A stretch of 64,000 nucleotides of DNA from Burhinus oedicnemus. Lineage: Eukaryota > Chordata > Aves > Charadriiformes > Burhinidae. The notes below the pieces were generated by a model, which searched no databases, had not been told where the DNA came from, and saw only the letters and a list, made by a program, of their open reading frames with translations. Below are positions 38,301 through 51,800 of this stretch, piece after piece (the first letter of the stretch is position 1; each line of letters starts with the position of its first letter). Where the stretch lies: positions 1,675,122 through 1,739,121 of the forward strand of contig VFFE01007186.1 in the NCBI GenBank assembly GCA_008921705.1, written 5' to 3'. Both the position numbers and the translations under genes were made by a program.

Positions 38301-41300
38301 TGGAACAGGCACTTCATTCCTTTGGTTACAATTCAGGAGGGAACTTATATGCCTGCTTTAAAGCAAAATTAATGTATAAATTTTGTGTTCAATTGGCTAT
38401 CAAACATACAGTAGGCTTTAAAGGTGCTTTGCACTCAAGAAAACACTGAATATGTTTGGAGGTTTTTGTCTGGTGTTTTTTTGTTTGTTTTTGTTTGTTT
38501 GTTTGCTTTTAATCAGTTCATTAGAAGTTTCTTTTTCCTTACCTTGAAAGGTTTCTTTTGTCAAAAAAATAAAGAAACAAACTGGATGAAATCCCATGCT
38601 TGTGTAATATGCTTCAGATCCATTGACTTTAACTGAGCTACAACGATTTATACAAGTGGAAGACTGATTTATTTTGGCAAAGAATAGTCCCTCCATTTTT
38701 TGGCACTAATGATGTTCTGCAATCACCAGTTACTAAATCTCTAGCAGTATTGAGAAGTTACCCTGAACATACACTTGTAGCTGACAGCCCAAATAATTCA
38801 AAACTGACTTCATTAGAAATTTCTTTCTAACCTTCAGTTAAGTAAAAGGTTAGCAGTAACACTTAGAGATGGATCTGCAGTGATACAGATCAGTAGTAAG
38901 TTCTTTCTCATTATTTATTTATTTTTAAATGTGGTCCAAAAAGATAAGTGTATTTAGCAAGAAATTTAAAGAAATACACTCCTCTGTTTTTACTTCTAAT
39001 TCCAATGTATTTTATTTTGCCACAGAATAAAACTTTATTTTTGTTTTCACCTTTTTATTGCAAAAGAAAAAGGAAATGTGAGAAATGTTCAGTTTGCTTT
39101 TCATAGACTGAAGCTTAGAAAACTTGCCATGTATATTTGGACTGCAGAGATGTGATGGAGACTCAAATACTGTTTTTTGGGTGTTGAGATTTGAAGTCTC
39201 TCAGGATTAGGTGTCCCCTTATGTATGTCTCATAGTTCTTGAGGGTCCAAACCAGTCAGGGATAGCTCAATCCATCCCCTGCAGATTTTTATGTAGTTTG
39301 AATAGGAGACAGGTCACAGCCAGCAAGTCTTCTGGAAGTCTTCCCAGCATGCTCTTTATGATTAGTTGCTTCTACACAGTTCAACCCTGAGTCTACTTTC
39401 CAAGAATGAAAAAGAGGAAGTTCCCATGAGACTCTAGTTTTAGCTGAGGTGAGGTGCTTTTGCTTACTTCCTCTTACATGAAAGCTGCACTCAGTTTAAA
39501 ATGTAACAACAGTAAATCAGAAGCTCTTATGGACTTCATATAGCAAATGAACAACTGAAGTGTTTTCTTGAAACGTCAAGGTCTTTTTTGTAAGAAGATG
39601 GTCAGAAAATATTTAGATACATGAAAGATCTGTTTTCCGAGGACATGAGTTTGAAGTCCTTTTACACAAATAAAAACCATTACTATGACCTTTTTAAGCT
39701 ATGTCTATACTGTAAACTAAACAGAAACAAGTATTAGCATTGACCAGCATGCTTGCTGGCACAGGTTTGGCCTAGGCCAGCTAACAGTTTGCCAGACAGC
39801 AGCCGTGTACAGACTGGGAAAGAGAGTAGACCAGGGATTACTTTGAACAGGGTTTCCTGTTAATTTCTGGTGCACCTAAGGAGCTGAGCAAAGACTCTGA
39901 AGAGCTTTATTTGAACTTAAGAGCCCAAAGAGCACTTCAGTATGTAAACTTTATCACAGCTTACAAATATAAACACGTTTACAAACACTGAATAGTAAAT
40001 AATGTCAGTCTCATACTATCTAGACATCTCACTCTGGCTGTTCATTTTGTCTCTTAGTTTCTAGCTCTTCCCTTTCTGTTCAACACGCAGGGGTATAGGA
40101 CCCTAAGCACTGCCATAGAACATAAGGAGTCTTGCTACCAGTCAGGACCAGCTTTGGAAACATAAATGGTCATTTTAATCAAGTAAGCTGTCAAAGATTA
40201 CTTCATCATTTACACCGGATAGTCAAAGTAGGTGGAGCCCAAAGCTGTCAATGTTACTTTTTGACATGCCATTGACTATAGAAACTCTTATGCTTTAAGT
40301 AAATGAAGTTTGTTTGAACTTGAATATGTTAGACACATCTTTGTCCTTCCAAATCAATGTCACTTTCTATTTGTAAAAAAATAAAAAAAATCCATAAATA
40401 TTCCTTTTCATTTTAAGTTACATTAACTGAATCCAATGTAGTATTCTGTGTAACAAAAGATTATTAAAATAATATGAAAATATTAAATTTTTACATTGAA
40501 ATTGAGGGCTATATGTTCAAAGCTGAGATGCTGTACATGTTTTAATTGGTTACTTAGGTGTGAACAGCTGCTATGGGGACACTGCAAACCAATATTTACG
40601 GCTTTTGAAGTGTTTCTACATCAAAGTCTACATTTATTTCTCCTAGTGAGAAGAAAACTTGCACTTTGGAAAATATTGGCAAAGGTCATGGAGGTTTTTG
40701 CTTAATGCAGTTGCCATTTTCAGTAGGAATTTTCAGTTAAGGGTACAAATGTGTGTAAGTGATTGCAAGATATGTGTTTAGTTTATTATGTTCTTTCTTG
40801 CTTCCAATAGATTTGTAATGAAAAAATTGTCTTTGATAAGGAAGAATTCAGCTCACGTGTTCCATTCTTCTAGATAAGTAAGCCCTCAGCTAGAAACCGT
40901 ATTAAACTAATAAACAAAATACCCCAAATAAGAGCACACAGATATTTATAATCTGTTTATCTGGGGTTTTTTGTTTGGTTGGTTGGTTGTTTTTTTTTGT
41001 TTAAATGAAGTGGAATGTGGGCAAAGGATGGAAGGAAAGCCAGGAACAAACACTAGAACAGATATTTTCTAAATGAAAACATAGTACCCAGAAAGGTAAA
41101 AGAAAATCAAATTGACTTTGTTGTTTATGGGTAAGAATAAGTAATTCATTGACTATGTTCTAATATCTACTGGCAATTATCTTATCTTAGATAATAATCT
41201 GTAGATGGAGAGACCATGCACTACACATGAGCTCATGATGTCATAGAAGCTTCCTGAAACCTTTCAAAGGATGTTTGTTCTTTTTTTTCACTCTTAAAAT

Positions 41301-42298
41301 AGCCCTATTACAAAAATAAAAATGCTGAAAGTTAAAGTGACTCGACTGTCTATTTTTAACTGTCCCTGATTCTAAGGCAAAGGCATACAGGTCTGATTTC
41401 CTTAACCTGCTTATTCAGAGGCTTATGTTTGAGAGCACAATTCTTCAGTCAATAACTTTGTTATTACTATTTCATAATCTCATTTGATATTTAATTTCTA
41501 TTTATACAACACAATCTTTTAAAGTTATTCTGAATAGCAAAAAAAAAAAAAAAAGAATTTGGGAGACTTTTTCTTTTTTTTAATTATTAGAAACACAACC
41601 CTAAAAAGAATGTCCTTATTAATCAAATTTTATAGTGTCTTAAATTTACCCAGGTCCATCAATTTCAACTATTCAGGTTTACGCCATTGAAGAATTTGTT
41701 CCACTTCTTAAACATTCACCTAAATCATCTGGACATTGGTGGTGGCATTCTCAAAGCAAATTAATCTAACTCTTCATTCACCAGCCACAGAGGTGGAAAC
41801 ACTCTGGGAGATATATAGCCTAGTTCTCAAGTTCTATTCTAGTCTATATTCTTATTTTGCTATCTGATTGTCTTACTATTAGTTTAACCCAGCATAAGCA
41901 AATTCTAATATATTATTTCTAGTTTCCATCTGACTTGAATGAAATCTAGATCTATTCTAAACTATCTAAACTGTCTCAGTGAAGAACTTTAACTTCCCTG
42001 TCATATATATTACAACTAAAAAAAAACCACTAAAAAATAGCAAAAAGCTTTCTGCTCACCGCTTTAACAATGATTATCAATAAATACAACCGACAAGCTG
42101 TGTAAGAAGTTGATATACACTTTAGCTTTTTCAGACTAGATAGCTTCCCTCCAAGTATCAAACCAGAATGACAAAGTAAGGTTGTAGAAACAAGTAGTCC
42201 TGGTAACTTTAAGGTCTTCTGATCTATTTGAATGTTGAAAAGCAGTGTGACTGTTCAATATCTATTTCTTTATAGAAAGATTTGAATTAGAAAGAAAA

Positions 42299-42430
42299 CC
42301 TCCAGAAAAAGGAAAAAAAAAGTCCCCACACCAAAAAAAACCAAAAAAACCCACCAAAAAAAACAAACCCAAAATCCCTGTTCACTAACTAGCATAAGAA
42401 AATAAAAACAAAAAAGAAGGAAAAAAGAGA
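42299..42430 (+). repeat. A/C-rich low-complexity tract
   Basis: A run dominated by A with clusters of C (for example accaaaaaaaaccaaaa), grading into A/G-rich sequence to about 42430. It looks like a decayed poly-A-type or simple repeat. No element body can be recognised upstream. Confidence 0.6.
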
Positions 42431-45400
42431 AAAAATATTAATCGTAATGACAGGTGTTTCCATTGGTTTAGTTATTTGGACTGTGAACTATTCATCTTTC
42501 AGGTTTGCTTCTGATTAAAGATTCTTAGATTTGTAAGCACATAAATGGCAATTTTGCAGTTGAATATGTGAGATAGGTCTGTACCAGCTTTGGATAATCA
42601 ATATTTATTCTGTGGGCCTATGATGTCCGTGTGTGAGATGGGCATTTATTTTTGAGCGACACAGTATCCATCTCTAAATTTCAGCTTGTGTTCTTTTATG
42701 TGCTTCCAATATATTTTTCAAGATCTCTTTTAACGGTCTGCAGTGCTGTTTCTGTTGGCTGATCGAATGCGAGTGATTTCATGGGTCAAAGTGAACATGA
42801 ACAGTGAAAGGAGTTAAAACCAAGGTTTGAACTCGACTCTCACAACAACTTTGTTCATAAAACATGACAGAGATAGTATCTTTTTCTTGAAAAAGTACAA
42901 TGGTTAGTTAATTTTTGACTAAAATCAAAAGAAGTTTTGTCATTGACTTTCACGGCAGAAAGTTTTAGTCTGTGTTCCTATTTATTGTTTATGATTATTT
43001 TTTGGTTTCCATTAAGATAAGGTTTGGATATCAGTCACATAAGGATGTTAGCCATAAAAATTAATTGCTATTCTTATGCTTGATTTAAATCAAGAGCTAT
43101 CGTGTATACATTAATTTCTCAACTATTTGCAGATATAAAACATAATGTGCAGTAAGCAGGGACACTTCACATAAAATCGTGCATTTTAACTCATTGAGTC
43201 AAGGAAGCTTTAATAGATCTGCTGTGCATAGGATGTGATACCTGTACTTAGAAAGCAATATGCACATCTTCAGTGAGATGAGATGTACCATAACTTAGTC
43301 AAAAAAGAATGAATACTCTCTCTTGAAGTGATAAAAGTTGAATTGGCTTTGGAGAGACACAGTAAGTGGATGGCAACTCGCAAGAGGATCCCAAGACAGA
43401 GATTGGCCATAATGGCTGGTATAATTACCTTTGCCTATGTCTCTCTATATATAAATAGAATAGGGCAGGGAGTGATCTTTAGGGAGGTGAGACCAAATGG
43501 TGCTGGCAGGTCCACATTACATAAGGCTAACCTCTTTTATATACATTTTCCTGACAAAGATCAAATGGATGCAGTATTTAAGCTACCAAGTAAATAGTAC
43601 GGACAATACATGTCAGGTGGTAAAACTCACTCTCTGGCCTACTTTGATATTAATGTTGTGCATATCCTTTGAAAAATGCAACTTGAAATGTGGAATGAGA
43701 CAGAGGAAGAGACCTTGACTACAGAGACCAGGAAGTTGTGTATGACAAGACAGCTGAATACATGCAGAGGAAGGTATCTTTTACATAAAATCTTTGTATA
43801 AGTACACTAGGCAAGATTTTATTTCATTTTCTTACATATGTCTTGCATAAATATATGAAGTTTCTTTATTTATTTGAGATATTTATAATAAAAAGATTTC
43901 TCTGCGTTTTACTTTTTCATAGCTGAAACAGGTAACATCAAGGCACTCCATAATCAAAGAGATGTCATTCCTAATGAGTACACTGGAACTCCTCAAAAAG
44001 TCATCTATTTCTTATAACAATGCACAAAGACACTCAAAGAGGAGAGTAGCTCTGAGATTTGATTTTGTAGGCAAAGAATAAAGTTTCCTATGGTTAGGGA
44101 CAGCTAAGAAAGCTTCTTTGGATCTTGGGGGTGGGGGCATGTTTGGATCTCAGAGGTCTAGAGGTTATTAGTAAGACTTATATTTGTTATTTCTGCCAGC
44201 ATTCAAAAGGGCACTACAATTCTCCAAAAGCCAGACAGGGCATTGCCTCACCCAAGATGCTTTCAGGCTAGCTACCCTGGAGGTGATGAAATGAGGGGGA
44301 AACAAGAAAGTTGTGTGGGAGCTGTAGGAGGAAAAATGGCAATAACATCAATATGATTATGCCGCATGATGTAGTAAAGAAGAGGGTGTTTTTATGACTA
44401 AATGTGTGTGTGACTTACATGTTTTATAACTCTTAATTACTCAATAAATTACCATATGCTCTATTTATACAGAGAGGAAGCAGAAGAAAAAATAGTTGGA
44501 GATCCAAAACCAAGCAGTCAAGATTACATAAAAAACACATTCAGGATTTTGACTATAGTCTGGCCAGAAAATGTCAGGACATGGAAATATTTGGGAATAA
44601 TGATATAGTTAAAAAATCAAAACATTATACTTTTTCAGGCAGTTCTAAATTAGGTGAGGGTGCAATTAAGGATATATGTGTGCTTGTGGACTAGCAAGAT
44701 CCAGGCACACTTTTTTTAACTTGGATTTGACCTCATTGAAATTATTATCTTTTTGAAATTTTTATACTGACACTGGCTAGTGTTGAAATTAAAGGTCTGT
44801 CAACCTTGCCATTATAAATGCCGATATTTAGGAGTTTATAACTCAGCTGTAAAAATTTCCTTCAGACTCAAAGTTGGCAGTGAAGGTTATAAACCAGAGC
44901 TGATTTTTCCTCCCCAAAAACACATTATAGAGTATGTTTGGACTAAATCTGAGGATATTGGAGCAAACAAAATACAGACATTAAGTACTTTTTGATTCCT
45001 TTTATGTCATGTACAAAACTCAAGAACACCTTTTATCACTTTATTTGCTGGTTTTTTCTTACTCTTTAGTTGAGTTTAGTGCTCATAAGAGATGCCAAAT
45101 TCACATCTGAAAGGTGAACTCTTCCATTTACTTGCAGAGTAATTATTTTATAGGCAATGGCAATTTGAATATCTTTACAAATGTGTCTTCATCTTCCAGT
45201 AGCTTCAGGGAACATGAATTTTTAGTGATACAGAAGCAGACCAACAACAGATTATTTGTAGCAACAGTAATAACTATATTATTAATGCAGATTATATCAA
45301 ATTAACATAGCAAAATAGTCCCCAAGTTGAAATATTTAGATGACTGCTAAAATATTTTTACTCCTCTCTGACTTTAGGCACTACTCCATATTAGCCCTTT

Positions 45401-45439
45401 CACAACCATATAGATTTTTATTAGAAGATTTCCTTGGGG

Positions 45440-45515
45440 TTTTGTGTTTGGTTTTTTTTCTTGTTTGTTTATTTGTTTTTTGTTTTGTTTTGTTGTTGGT
45501 TTTGGTTTTGTTACT
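45440..45515 (+). repeat. (TTTTG)n-like low-complexity tract
   Basis: T/G-rich tract with repeated ttttg and ttgttt units. The overlapping plus-strand frame (45340-45600) of Phe/Leu/Val residues is an artefact of this tract. Confidence 0.8.
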
Positions 45516-46896
45516 TGTGTCTGCTGTGGTTGGAAGATCCTTTCAAAAAGCTGTCATGGTAAGAGCAAATGGAGCAACTCTATCTTTCTCTGGAGTTTAA
45601 ATTCCTACTACAGTTACAGAGATTGACCATACTTCTTTCAGACTGAAGTGTGGGTGGGCTAATCATGGCAGGATCTTTACTCTGCTGTGGTTTCATAGTT
45701 TCACTTGTTCATGATCATCACTGCAGAAAAGAATAAATAAAAAGGCTTTAAATTAAGGAATAAGAAAGGACACAATTGAGGGAGTAAATAATGGGATTCT
45801 TTGGTGTCACTGGTGTGTGTTGAAAGGAAACTGGCACATTTTGTCAAATTAAGGGCAAGGGGGAAATAAATTCAATAACAACTAGGTGAGTTCAAAAAGA
45901 TTGAAAGAAGTTCTTTTAGTTGTGGAACTTACTGCTAGAGGAGACTTTGCATAGTAAAAATGTATATGAAATGAAAAAGTAACAGGAATATTCCTGAAAA
46001 TAATCAGCTGAGGTTTCTTATCTCAAAAATATAGTATCTTGACGCAGGAGATTCCTAACCTGAAAATCATGAGAGGTTGGGAGAGAATTTATGGTAAGTA
46101 TTACTACATAACTGTCTATTTTGTATACTCTGTCCTAGAAAACATAAAAAACTAGAAGTCAATGTATATGAGAGAGAGATGGGTGACATCGAGTGAGTGT
46201 AGAGGTAGAGGTATACATAGTGTCCGTTAATGTTGCTACCATTTGAAATAGAATTTTCAATTGTTATTTCCATATCTAGAAGAGTTCAGCTTATAGTATG
46301 CGGCAGTCCATACTGCACTGAAGTGATTTTCAGAGTATTATTTACTTTATTTCATCTTTATTTACAAAAAACACATTTTCCTCAAATTTACAGCAATAAA
46401 TCTTTGCACCAGATAATCATATTTTCTTTCTTTCTCACATACTGATAATAGTCCACAGGGCATTTAAAGAGATTAAACATTACTATTGACTATCCAGAGA
46501 AATAGCGCATGTTAGTTTTGCTATTTTTATTTCATGCACTCTTTATTTAGAAATGTAAAAAAAAAAAAAAAAAAAATTAAAACGACACATAGTATTCTGA
46601 ACTGGAATATTATCACAGAAGTAAGAAAACTAAATATTAATGCTAGAAATCTACACATATTTCACTTCATTATAGCAAGGTCTTATCTCTTGCACACACA
46701 AGATATAATGGGACAAGTTAAAAATAATCCTTGTATCTTACTTCTGAATTTCTTCTTCATTCCAAACAGAAATTTGTTCAAATGGCTTCTGGGAAGCTTA
46801 ATTTTATTACAGGCCAGTCTGTATTCAATGTTAGATGGGAGAAGGGAAAGAAAGATACTTCCAAAACTATTCCAATTGGAAAAACTCTTAGATAAT

Positions 46897-47529
46897 TGAA
46901 TCACAGAATATTCCAGGTTGGAACGGGACCCTGAAAGATCATCGGTTCCAACCTTTTGTGGGAAAGGAAGCCTAGATGAGATTATCTAGTATCCGGTCCA
47001 ATCATGTCTTTAAAGCCTCCAGTGGTAGAGACTCCACCATGTCCCTGGGGAGGTTGTTCCAGTGAATGATTATTCTTACTGTAAAAAAATTCTCTCTTAT
47101 GCCAAAATAAAATCTCTCCTGGTGCAACTTGGACCTATTGTCCCTTTTCTTCTCCATGTGGCTCCTTTTGAAAAGAGAACCTCTGTCCTCTTTGTAGCCA
47201 CCTTTTAGGTACTGGAATACTGTGATGAGATCCCCCCAGAATCTTCTCTTCTCCAGGGAGAAAAGATCTAAGTCCTTCAGTCTTTCTTCATAGAGCAGGT
47301 TCTCTAGCCCTTTGACCTAGCCCTCTTCTTGGCTCTCCTTTGGACCCTCTACAGGCTGTCCACATCTTTCTTGAATTGTGGAGACCAGAACTAGACACAG
47401 TACTCCACGTACAGCCTGACAAGCACTGAGTGAGATGATCACATCTCTGTCTTTGCTAGTAATGCTCTAGGATCCGATTTACCTTCATTGCTGCAGCAGC
47501 ACACTGATGACTAGTGTTCAGCTTGTTGT
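46897..47529 (-). mobile_element. CR1 LINE 'C', 3' part
   Basis: This is the 3' end of a minus-strand CR1. It starts with a degraded tail unit (gaatcacagaatattcc), then the 3' UTR and the C-terminal ORF2 coding region (recognisable runs include gtttttaaa-type RKxFF and KRRF-type blocks), all broken by substitutions and frame changes. It breaks off at about 47529 inside sequence that in intact elements is followed by the text found at 48128 and beyond. It is the downstream half of a CR1 split by the LTR-like insert at 47530-48127. It is more diverged than copy A. Confidence 0.88.
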
Positions 47530-47741
47530 TGTGGCAGATGCACCTGTCTTGACAAAGACCTGACAAAGACATAACGAAGACCCAACAAAAGCCCATGAAA
47601 ACTTCCTGCCACAGCTCTTGTCATGCCCACACAGTGGTGGTCAGCACGTACATATTTTGGTCGAAAGGTGAGGAAGTTGTGGCCTTCAACCAATAAAAGC
47701 TGGCATGACCATATATGACCACAGATCAGATTCGATTAGGT

Positions 47742-47749
47742 TATAAATA
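47742..47749 (+). promoter_or_regulatory. TATA-type box of the LTR-like insert
   Basis: TATAAATA lies about 210 bp into the insert and about 325 bp before its AATAAA signal. The spacing suits an LTR U3/R/U5 layout. Activity is unknown. Confidence 0.5.
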
Positions 47750-48065
47750 CAGCCCCGCTGGAGGACAAAATTTGAGTTGTCCTCCTCAGAAGCAGCAGCT
47801 CTATGGTTGGGTACTCTCCCAGTGGGCTGACACCACCTACAGTTCATCCTCTGTACAGGCTGAGAGCCCTCATTTTATAGGTATGTGTACATATAGGATT
47901 GTGGACATTTTTGAATCACCATTTCTAAAGCTTAAGAATTCTTGAGTTGGTCATACACTATTAATTCCTCATAGATTCTGAACCTGTGGTTTACTAATGT
48001 CAGTGTTAAACGATTTTGATATAGCTCATTTCCGGTTGGTTCTCTGCTAAATGATTTTTGGTTAG

Positions 48066-48071
48066 AATAAA
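48066..48071 (+). terminator. poly-A signal of the LTR-like insert
   Basis: AATAAA in plus orientation about 60 bp before the right end of the insert, as expected for an LTR. Confidence 0.5.
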
Positions 48072-48127
48072 GTTCATTTTGAGTTTATGACCTGTCTAAA
48101 TTTGTTTTTCCAAGCCTCCGTGATAAC

Positions 48128-48818
48128 TGTCCACCAGGACCCCCAGGTTCCTTTCAGCAAGGCTGCTCCCCAGCTACATGGATCCTAGCCTGCACTGGGG
48201 TCTTTGGCTATTCTATCCGAGATGCAGGACTTTGCACTTGTCTTTGTTAAACTTCACACTGTTGTTGCTAGTCCACCCTTTCAGCCTGCCAGGTCTCTCT
48301 GTAAGATGACTCTCCCTTCTGACATGTCCACCTCAACCACCCAGTCTGGTGCCATCATCAAATTTGGGAAGGGTGCTTTCAATCCCATCATCCAGACCAT
48401 TTATGAAGAAGTTGAACAGCGTAGGGCCTAGTATTGATCCCTAGGGGACCCCGCTTGTGACAGGCCACCAGCCTGAGTAAAAATCTTTGATCATCACCAT
48501 CTGAGTGTGACCTGTTATCCAATTTCCTGCCCATCTTGCAGACCAGCCATCCAATTTGCATCTTGCCAGTTTGTCTAGGAGAAGGTTGTGGGAAACAGTG
48601 TCAAATGCTTTGCTGAAGTCCAGGTAAACAACATGCACTGCTCTCCCCATGTCAACAGAAGATCTTATTTTGTTGTAGAAGGTGATCAGATTAATCTGGT
48701 ATGATTTACCCTTGGTAAATCCATGCTGGCTCTTCCTAATCACCTGCTTGATTTGGTTAGTAATAGTTTCCAGGAAGACTCGTTCCATTACTTTCACGGG
48801 TATTGAAGTAAGGACTCA
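48128..48818 (-). mobile_element. CR1 LINE 'C', 5' part: reverse transcriptase fragment
   Basis: On the minus strand this reads as CR1 reverse transcriptase. The sequence runs from VKVMERVFLETI through SQHGFTKGKS and [11 protein letters not shown] (motif A) to PVTSGVP, where a stop replaces the usual Gln (frame 48441-48797). It continues as [10 protein letters not shown] and a disturbed catalytic motif (FDDG in place of FADD). Past that point it reads [13 protein letters not shown] and LARCK-type linker sequence up to the insert. The 5' end of the element is missing, as is normal for CR1. It joins across the insert to 46897-47529. Confidence 0.9.
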
Positions 48819-51800
48819 TGAACTAGTTTTGTCAAATTATAAGACCAGCTCATGAGTAATTAATAGGGAGAAGAGAAAAAAAAGTCAGCAAATGCATATT
48901 CTTACAAGCATTTAAGCTCAATTTCTTAAAATACATATTTGAAGTAGCAAACTAAATTAGGTGTAACTTACTGGCAGGTTAATCTGCTATCTTAAAACAC
49001 TGTGAGTTTAAAATAGAAATAAACAAGACTAAAATATCATCTGATTTATAGAGAAACTTATTCAAGAAATGTGTTAGAGATAAAGTTTTTAAAAAAGCTT
49101 GTTTTATATTTGGTAAACTAACGAGAAAAGACATTGCAACAAATCTTGACATTGTAATTGAAATAGAACTCAGCCCAAGTTTTCTCTTAATTTCTGAAAT
49201 CAGCAATGCAAGCATGTAAAGTCAGGGAATGATTATCTCACAAGTAATTCTTTGCATCTCTAGAGATGGGATCATTGAATGTTGCACCTCAAAGCATCCA
49301 GACAAATGTAGTAGTGAGATGGTGCTCTATGAAGTGGTATATTAAGAGACCTGCTTCCCTGCTTTCCCTGCACTACTGGGAACAGATCTTGCTCGCTGAG
49401 GAAACAGTCAAATATTTTGTTGAATGGAAAGTTGGAGAAGCCTCTTAATGTGTATTTTAGTGGTTTACCCTATATATTAAAGAAATGTGCTTTGTAAATC
49501 ACATTAAGTCACATAATGATCTGAATTTGAAAGTAAATTACTCTAAATGGATAGGTTTTGTTGGTCTTGTAAAATAACTCAGTAATTTAGAGCTATTTAA
49601 TGTCTCCAGGTCTTCTTTAGTGCAGGTATGAGTATATGTGTATGATGAAATGCTACTGGTTTGATTTTATTTGCATATAAATCTATTTTCAATAAAGTGA
49701 TAAATATTATTTCATAGAACTTTCAAATGCAGCTGACAGCTTTAGGACCTGTGGCAACCAGTATGCATCTCTCATAGGCTTTTAGCTAAGCTCAAAATGA
49801 GCTTTTGAACTGAATCACGCAGTCATCTCTTTGATTCACAGCAATCTTTGATTCACGTGATGGAAACGTCTTGAAGTGCATGAACTAAATTCCTTATGAA
49901 GAGAACAAAGCCAGAAGATGCATTGCAGGAGTGCATCTATGCACACCAGGCCTTATTAAGTATTCATCCCACAAGATCAGACTAGAAGTAATTCAAAGTA
50001 GCTGCCTTTGATATTAATACACTATGGTGTGGGATCCTCAGCAGCAACTGTTTCACTGCACAAATCCTCTCCTATTGTTACTAACTTAGGATACAAAGTC
50101 ATAGTTAGAAAACATGTCAAGCACCATGCAAGTTGCGATGTTGTACATTAACTGCCTTCGATTTGCTGGAAAACTACTGTTAGCCTCAGAGGTTGTCGTT
50201 GGTCAGAAGCAAGAATTTCCCTTTTATGATTCTAAATGTTATGGAAAGCTATTAAGAAGCTTGAATGCTTTCAGACTGAGCCTAGGACTTTCAGGATTGA
50301 CTGGGTTTTGGTGGAGCAGCAGTTTTACAATCCTCAGAACAGTGGAGTTGTCCAAGACTTTCTAAGTACCAAGGTCTCCAGTGAAACAGCAAGGAGGCTT
50401 CAGTTCAATTATATTCTGGAGGTCTCACCAGTTTCAGAATAGTCAGGCTGGCAGAAAAATCTGAAGATTTCCGAAGTTTCTGCTCTAAGGTTTAATAAAC
50501 ATCCATATCTGCCGTGCCCCTTCAATATCCTCCAGTTTTAACCAGTTATCATCTATAACAGAAAACTGTTAAGTCTAGACCTTGCTAATCATCTTTGTTG
50601 CACAGGAGCTGTGAATGGAGCTGACAGAAAGTCAACAGCTTCCATGGTTTTGACATTTATTTTTGTTCTTTTTTGGAGTGAAGACAAAACCTTTTACAGG
50701 GCTTTGCAAAGCAAAACAGTGTTGAAAGACCATTTTTTCCACTTGCAACAGAAAACTATTTCTTTCAGTCTTACTTTCCCAATCTGTTTTTCTTATTCTC
50801 CTCTTCTGGTGTCTCAAATTAGGTCTATTGGAGACCTATTCTGTCATTTCTCAGAACTAAGAAACCACTATTGTAATAGTCAACAAAAACAACACTAAAA
50901 ATGTTCCCATTCTGTTTAATTTCTTTGAAATAATTTCTGTTTAAGTTTCCAGACAACTGTAATAGTGAACATCATATCCTTATAGAATAGATTTTATGTT
51001 AACACGTTACATGAAGGGTTATGCAGCTATAACTTAAGTATCATATGATGGAATTTAATTAGGTCAGATATTAAGTGATAATATTAGAAAAGTAAGTTGT
51101 ACTCATCGTGAAGAAAAGTTCCTTGTTTTATAGCTGAAAAATTTATAGGTGCTCTTGGAAACTTTAACGTCAGCAAGCATTTCTTAAAGGAAACTATATA
51201 ATTCAAACTACATAAAAGAAGAATTTATATACATTGGCTGTGAATTTCAGCTGACATCTCAGAAAAAAATCAACAAAACTTAGAAGGAGTCTGATACATT
51301 GGCTGCTAAAGACAAAAAGTTGATTTAGATGTTGATTTTATAAGAAATATAATGATTTTCCTTCCTGAAAATCATGTATATATTTCAGCATGATCTTTTG
51401 CAAAGGAAAAAATTATATGAGAAGGTCCTTTCCTTCTCAAAAGACTGTAAACATCTGAACCATCTGAATCTCTTGAGTTAATTTTACCTATCTGAAACTT
51501 ACTTATATAGCTTCATCCCTAGGCCTAGCGTGAACTTCAGGGCTTTGAAGAATATTGGGTTATTGCAAGGTGTACAGGTTATATCAGTCACTGATTACCA
51601 GACAGTGTCTTTCTGGCCTTTTCCATGGAGGAACCACTGATCAAGTACAAACAGTTGATACTAATTCTGGGATTGATCAAGAGGTACCTGAAGTAAAAGA
51701 TAAATCTGGACATATCCATGCTTGTTCTTCCTAAATTTTCTACCCATCTTCATTGTTCTGAGAACTCACTATCTGGAAGTGTTAGTGAAAACATTTTCTA

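Larger units (their letters stand above)
33821..46896. other. unique AT-rich non-coding sequence with simple repeats
   Basis: Thirteen kb without a recognisable gene. It contains several low-complexity runs: (CT)n at about 35363-35390, an A run near 36688-36702, GTTT-type runs at about 38475-38512 and 45445-45512, an A/C-rich run at 42299-42380 and an A run at 41540-41554. A GC-richer patch lies at about 35.8-36.4 kb. The longest frame, 178 codons on the minus strand (35661-36197), shows no known motif. Confidence 0.55.
47530..48127 (+). mobile_element. solo LTR-like insertion in CR1 'C'
   Basis: An insert of about 600 bp interrupts the CR1. It begins TGTGGCAG, has a TATA-type box (TATAAATA, 47742-47749) and a poly-A signal (AATAAA, 48066-48071) in LTR order on the plus strand, and has no coding capacity. 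The flanking CR1 reads on with at most a 3-bp overlap (TGT), which could be the remnant of a target duplication. The right end (about GTGATAAC) does not show the expected CA, so the boundary may be off by a few bases or mutated. I infer a solo LTR of an endogenous retrovirus, left by recombination between two LTRs, but cannot name the family. A non-LTR insert is possible. Confidence 0.6.

Noticed and set aside
46534..46899. 121-codon plus-strand frame
   Set aside because: Begins in a poly-A run (Lys tract), is AT-driven in composition and ends at the CR1 boundary; no motif.
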